From positions 948,442-1,012,441 of the forward strand of contig JALDAJ010000001.1 in NCBI GenBank assembly GCA_022729235.1: a stretch of 64,000 bases of DNA, read 5' to 3'. The notes under the pieces were generated by a model, which saw only the letters and a program-made list of their open reading frames with translations, did no database searches and had not been told where the DNA came from. The position numbers and the translations under genes were made by a program. Shown in pieces: positions 61,500 to 64,000 of this stretch. This DNA is from Candidatus Nanohalarchaeota archaeon. GTDB lineage: Archaea; Nanohalarchaeota; Nanosalinia; Nanosalinales; Nanosalinaceae. Position 1 is the stretch's first letter, and every line of letters starts with the position of its first letter.

Positions 61500-62684
61500 C
61501 TACTCATCCCGCCTTTCTTCAAGCCTTTCCTCAAACCACGTTTTCAGGGTAACCCTATCTTCTTCCTGCAGGAGCTGTTCGTAGTCTTCCCTGTCAATGA
61601 CGCCTTCATCTTCAAGTACGACTACTTTCTCCTTTACCTCGGGTATAGTCCTGTCAAGTATCTCCTCATAGTCAACTGGTTCTCTCCCAAGTACTCTTTC
61701 GACTTCTTCGATATCTTCGCCTATCATGTCGGTTCTTTCTTCGACAGTTTCCAGGTCTTCATACTCTCCTGCCCTTACGCGGGCGAGGTGCTCCTCGATG
61801 TCGGATTCCAGTACTTCTATGTCCCGTTCAAACCCTTCCATTTTCTTCCGGTCCTCACGGCTCCGGTCTCTTACCTCCCTGACCGTCTGGAGATAGCTTG
61901 ATAGCTCGCTTTCAAGACGTTCTCTTTCCTGCACCGCCTTCTCTCGGACCTGGATTTCTACAGATTCCTCCGGTGCTTCGCGCTGCAGACTGTTTACAAT
62001 AGCCTGGTAGAAGTCGTAATTTCTAGAATCCCAGTCAGGTACTCCGGCCCGGTCACCTTCTGCATACGCTACCGCTGCCAGGGTGCTGGCGCTTGCGTGG
62101 TGAGCGGCTTCCCGGGGCGTAGTATTTTTATCAAGACGCCCGTTAATGAGCCCTCTAAGGTTGACTGCCCATTCACCTGTCAACGGAGCCTCGAAATCAC
62201 CGGTGTAGAAGTGGTTTTCAGGACGTTCAGCATCACCAGGATTAATCCGTTCACCAAGCCTGCTTATCCTCGACTCCAGTTCTACTAATCTTTCACTGTA
62301 GTCCTCATCTTCCTCGCTAAGCTCCTCTTTCTCCTTTTTAAGCGCTCTATATCTATGTTCTGGAGACCGTGCCTCTGCCCAGTTCTCCTCTCCTTCAACA
62401 GTCGCTCTCTCCAGTTCGCCGGAGTTACCGAAAACAGTAACTAGAGGCGACGTAGGAGCCATCCTGAGAGAGTCATAAAACTCTCCTAGCTCTTCCGGGG
62501 AATCGATACCGTATGTAACCGTGAAATCTCCCCGGTACTCCCCCTCTTCTACACTTCCAAAATTTATTACCAGTTCATAACCTACCCTGTCGTCACCTTT
62601 AACACTGACAGAGCGGGCGTGGGGCGAAATATTTCTTATAACGTCATCTATGGCGTCGTAAATAACTCTCACCTCAGTAGACAC
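61500..62684 (-). CDS. unknown coiled-coil protein, paralog of the 60716 gene
   Basis: A 394-residue protein starting at GTG 62684, behind AAGGAGAGAGCTT. The N-terminal domain (about 1-85) is shared with the 60716 gene product; the middle includes HHASASTLAAVAYAEGDR and FYQAIVNSLQREAPEESVEI, and the C-terminal 140 residues are a long coiled coil (ERLESELSSYLQTVREVRDR). No family is recognised. The pair forms a tandem unit with similar promoter blocks. Confidence 0.65.
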   Translation of the reverse strand: MSTEVRVIYDAIDDVIRNISPHARSVSVKGDDRVGYELVINFGSVEEGEYRGDFTVTYGIDSPEELGEFYDSLRMAPTSPLVTVFGNSGELERATVEGEENWAEARSPEHRYRALKKEKEELSEEDEDYSERLVELESRISRLGERINPGDAERPENHFYTGDFEAPLTGEWAVNLRGLINGRLDKNTTPREAAHHASASTLAAVAYAEGDRAGVPDWDSRNYDFYQAIVNSLQREAPEESVEIQVREKAVQERERLESELSSYLQTVREVRDRSREDRKKMEGFERDIEVLESDIEEHLARVRAGEYEDLETVEERTDMIGEDIEEVERVLGREPVDYEEILDRTIPEVKEKVVVLEDEGVIDREDYEQLLQEEDRVTLKTWFEERLEERRDE

Positions 62685-62697
62685 AAGCTCTCTCCTT

Positions 62698-62732
62698 AAT
62701 TAACTGCATTCTTACAGAATAACGGTTTCAAA
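62698..62732. repeat. paralog promoter block, copy 2
   Basis: Minus strand TTTGAAACCGTT, a diverged centre and CAGTTAATT, matching the copy at 61437. It ends 14 bp before the GTG start at 62684. Confidence 0.5.
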
Positions 62733-62787
62733 CTAGAGCATACGATGAAGGGAAACTTGTTTTAAGAAACAGGATCAGTTTATCTCT

Positions 62788-63357
62788 ATGGCAGAGGAAC
62801 GTTACCAGTGCCCTCTATGTGAGAAATACTTCGGGTCTGAGGAAACATTCAGTGAACACGCCCGGATAGAGCACGATACAGAAGCCGTGGACATGGAGGA
62901 AGATGACCCGTTACTTGACGTGAACGGCTTAATGGCGAAGATTAGGTACAACTTCAACCGGTCGTTCCTGCTTGGTCTGGTACTAGGACTGGTGGTTTCC
63001 GGCGCCGCGTTTTCAGGCTATACCTACTGGGAATCACTCGACCACCGCGTAGAAGTCCCGGTAACAGTTGTCACGTGTGATGACTGCTCATACGGCGAGT
63101 TCCAGAACGCTACGGACAGGCTGTTTAACGCCGAGTACAGGCAGGTCGATTACCAGAGCAGTGAAGGCCAGGAACTAGTAGAGAAGTATGATCTCCAGTA
63201 CATTCCAGCATTCATCTTCGATCCCCAGGTAAAAGAGGCAGAGGACTTCTACAAAGTCGAACCTGTGATGATAGAGTACGAGGACGCCTACGTTATCCTG
63301 GACCGTGGCAACCTCGTCGCGCAAAGGCTGAGTGAAGGAATCGAGCTGGAGGAATAA
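62788..63357 (+). CDS. C2H2 zinc finger, membrane helix and thioredoxin-like domain protein
   Basis: A 189-residue protein with three parts: a C2H2 finger at the N-terminus (YQCPLCEKYFGSEETFSEHA with a second His in RIEHD), a transmembrane helix at about 60-78 (FLLGLVLGLVVSGAAFSGYT), and an outer domain with VTVVTCDDCSYGEF, a CxxC at the position of a thioredoxin-like active site, and LQYIPAFIF as the cis-Pro segment. By the positive-inside rule the zinc finger faces the cytoplasm. No family combining all three parts is known to me. A redox or assembly sensor spanning the membrane is possible. Confidence 0.75.
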   Translation: MAEERYQCPLCEKYFGSEETFSEHARIEHDTEAVDMEEDDPLLDVNGLMAKIRYNFNRSFLLGLVLGLVVSGAAFSGYTYWESLDHRVEVPVTVVTCDDCSYGEFQNATDRLFNAEYRQVDYQSSEGQELVEKYDLQYIPAFIFDPQVKEAEDFYKVEPVMIEYEDAYVILDRGNLVAQRLSEGIELEE

Positions 63358-63393
63358 CCCTAGTGTTACGCAGGATTTTTACTTTATACCTCT

Positions 63394-63409
63394 ACTGTAA
63401 AAAAACAGT
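63394..63409. promoter_or_regulatory. inverted repeat before the terminal winged-helix gene
   Basis: ACTGT-A6-ACAGT lies upstream of a TATA-like tttaatatttaag (63421-63432). A looser inverted pair, GTGTAAAATA at 63408 and TATTTTTACAA at 63446, brackets the TATA element. These could be autoregulatory operators of the gene at 63457. Confidence 0.4.
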
Positions 63410-63456
63410 GTAAAATATCCTTTAATATTTAAGTTTTGACACAGTATTTTTACAAT

Positions 63457-64000
63457 ATGGCTGATTTGTTAAAAGAACACGTGATGATGTACGTAGCAGA
63501 GAATGAAGTTAATACGGAAGAAGAACTTTTCTCACTGATAAAGAGAAACGTGATGTTCGAAGAAGTAACGGATAGAGTAATCAAGGATCGGCTGAGAACA
63601 CTCAGAGAGGAAAAACTTGTCAGAGATCTGGAAATCAACAGAGAAAACCCAAGAACTTTCGACACGCTAGGCTTCCTCTACTGGTCAAAACACAGAGATA
63701 TCGACTGGGAAGAACTGTTAGAGTATAACTGCGTGAAAGTATTCCATGCCCTGATAGAGCTACAAGAAGCAAAAATAGAAGAACTGATGGAGAATACAGG
63801 ACTTTCAAGACCAACTGTTTACAAGTATATAGATCTTCTCAGCGAGAACAGCTTCCTGGAAAAAACAAAGAAGAAGCCGATCATCCTGAAACCGCTTGTA
63901 AACGACTCCACAATACTATATATCAACCTGTTCGAAATCGGTCTGGAAAGCTTCTCGGAAAAATTTGATAGTCAAGACACCGAAATCGAGGTAGAACACG
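63457..64000 (+). CDS. winged-helix regulator, 3' end beyond window
   Basis: The frame is open from ATG 63457 to the window end (181 codons). The N-terminal region (EEELFSLIKRNVMFEEVTDR, then VIKDRLRTLREEKLVRDLEI) and a second region (IEELMENTGLSRPTVYKYID) both look like winged helices, so it may be a two-HTH regulator. Composition is AT-rich. The promoter contains inverted repeats consistent with autoregulation. The family is not certain. Confidence 0.6.
   Translation, partial: MADLLKEHVMMYVAENEVNTEEELFSLIKRNVMFEEVTDRVIKDRLRTLREEKLVRDLEINRENPRTFDTLGFLYWSKHRDIDWEELLEYNCVKVFHALIELQEAKIEELMENTGLSRPTVYKYIDLLSENSFLEKTKKKPIILKPLVNDSTILYINLFEIGLESFSEKFDSQDTEIEVEH

Overview
The window looks like the chromosome of a halophilic archaeon that is probably not a classical haloarchaeon. 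The archaeal signs are a TFB, an archaeal proteasome, exosome subunits Rrp4/Rrp41/Rrp42, an aCPSF1-type beta-CASP RNase, rpoP, L37Ae, prefoldin beta, SBDS and an intron-containing tRNA. Almost every protein is extremely acidic (Asp/Glu rich), which is typical of a salt-in proteome, but GC is only moderate. AUA codons are frequent and the window carries a tRNA-Ile that I read as having a UAU anticodon. LysRS is class II. A Nanohaloarchaeota-like or other deep halophilic lineage would fit; this assignment is inference.

1-3.2 kb: partial methyltransferase, tRNA-Ala(GGC), endonuclease V, lysS. 3.3-12.3 kb: an amino-acid biosynthesis region holding a membrane protein plus dapA-dapB, an Lrp/AsnC regulator, lysW-lysX-lysY, and the convergent lysZ-lysJ-lysK. 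Three of its promoter regions share the 12-mer CGAWTWTCGTAA, which I propose as the operator of the local Lrp regulator. 12.3-23.8 kb: metallophosphoesterase, TFB, a P2-type ATPase, VOC protein, coiled-coil protein, small unknown genes, a DUF502 membrane protein, MAT, an XRE-CBS regulator and MazG.

23.8-29 kb: an accessory stretch holding a decayed Fic/Doc gene and an NAD-salvage unit (NrtR-like Nudix regulator, nicotinamidase, an unknown protein, nicotinate phosphoribosyltransferase with an in-frame stop). Tandem palindromes precede it. Copies of the mazG 3' tail lie at 23.7, 28.3 and 29.0 kb. 29-32.5 kb: an AT-rich restriction-modification island (putative endonuclease and two SPPY-type methyltransferases). 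32.5-41.5 kb: mostly unknown genes, plus a PD-(D/E)XK nuclease, a protein with a homing-endonuclease-associated repeat, zinc-ribbon proteins and two orphan phosphoribosyltransferases. 41.6-44.1 kb: three very acidic Cys/His-rich proteins of unknown role.

44.4-54.3 kb: tRNA-Ile, a frameshifted PHP-domain gene, then the conserved proteasome/exosome superoperon (psmA, SBDS, rrp4, rrp41, rrp42, rpl37ae, rpoP, pcc1, pfdB, UPF0147, sepF). It is interrupted between SBDS and rrp4 by two opposite-strand metzincin-like paralogs. 54.3-60.6 kb, minus strand: small zinc protein, beta-CASP RNase, psmB, a TRZ/ATZ-type deaminase and proS. 60.7-64 kb: a paralogous pair of unknown proteins, a C2H2/membrane/thioredoxin-like protein and a partial winged-helix regulator.

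Three genes seem to start at ATT or ATC behind a GGTGA ribosome-binding site, and three genes are broken by single changes. Both patterns should be checked against the raw reads.
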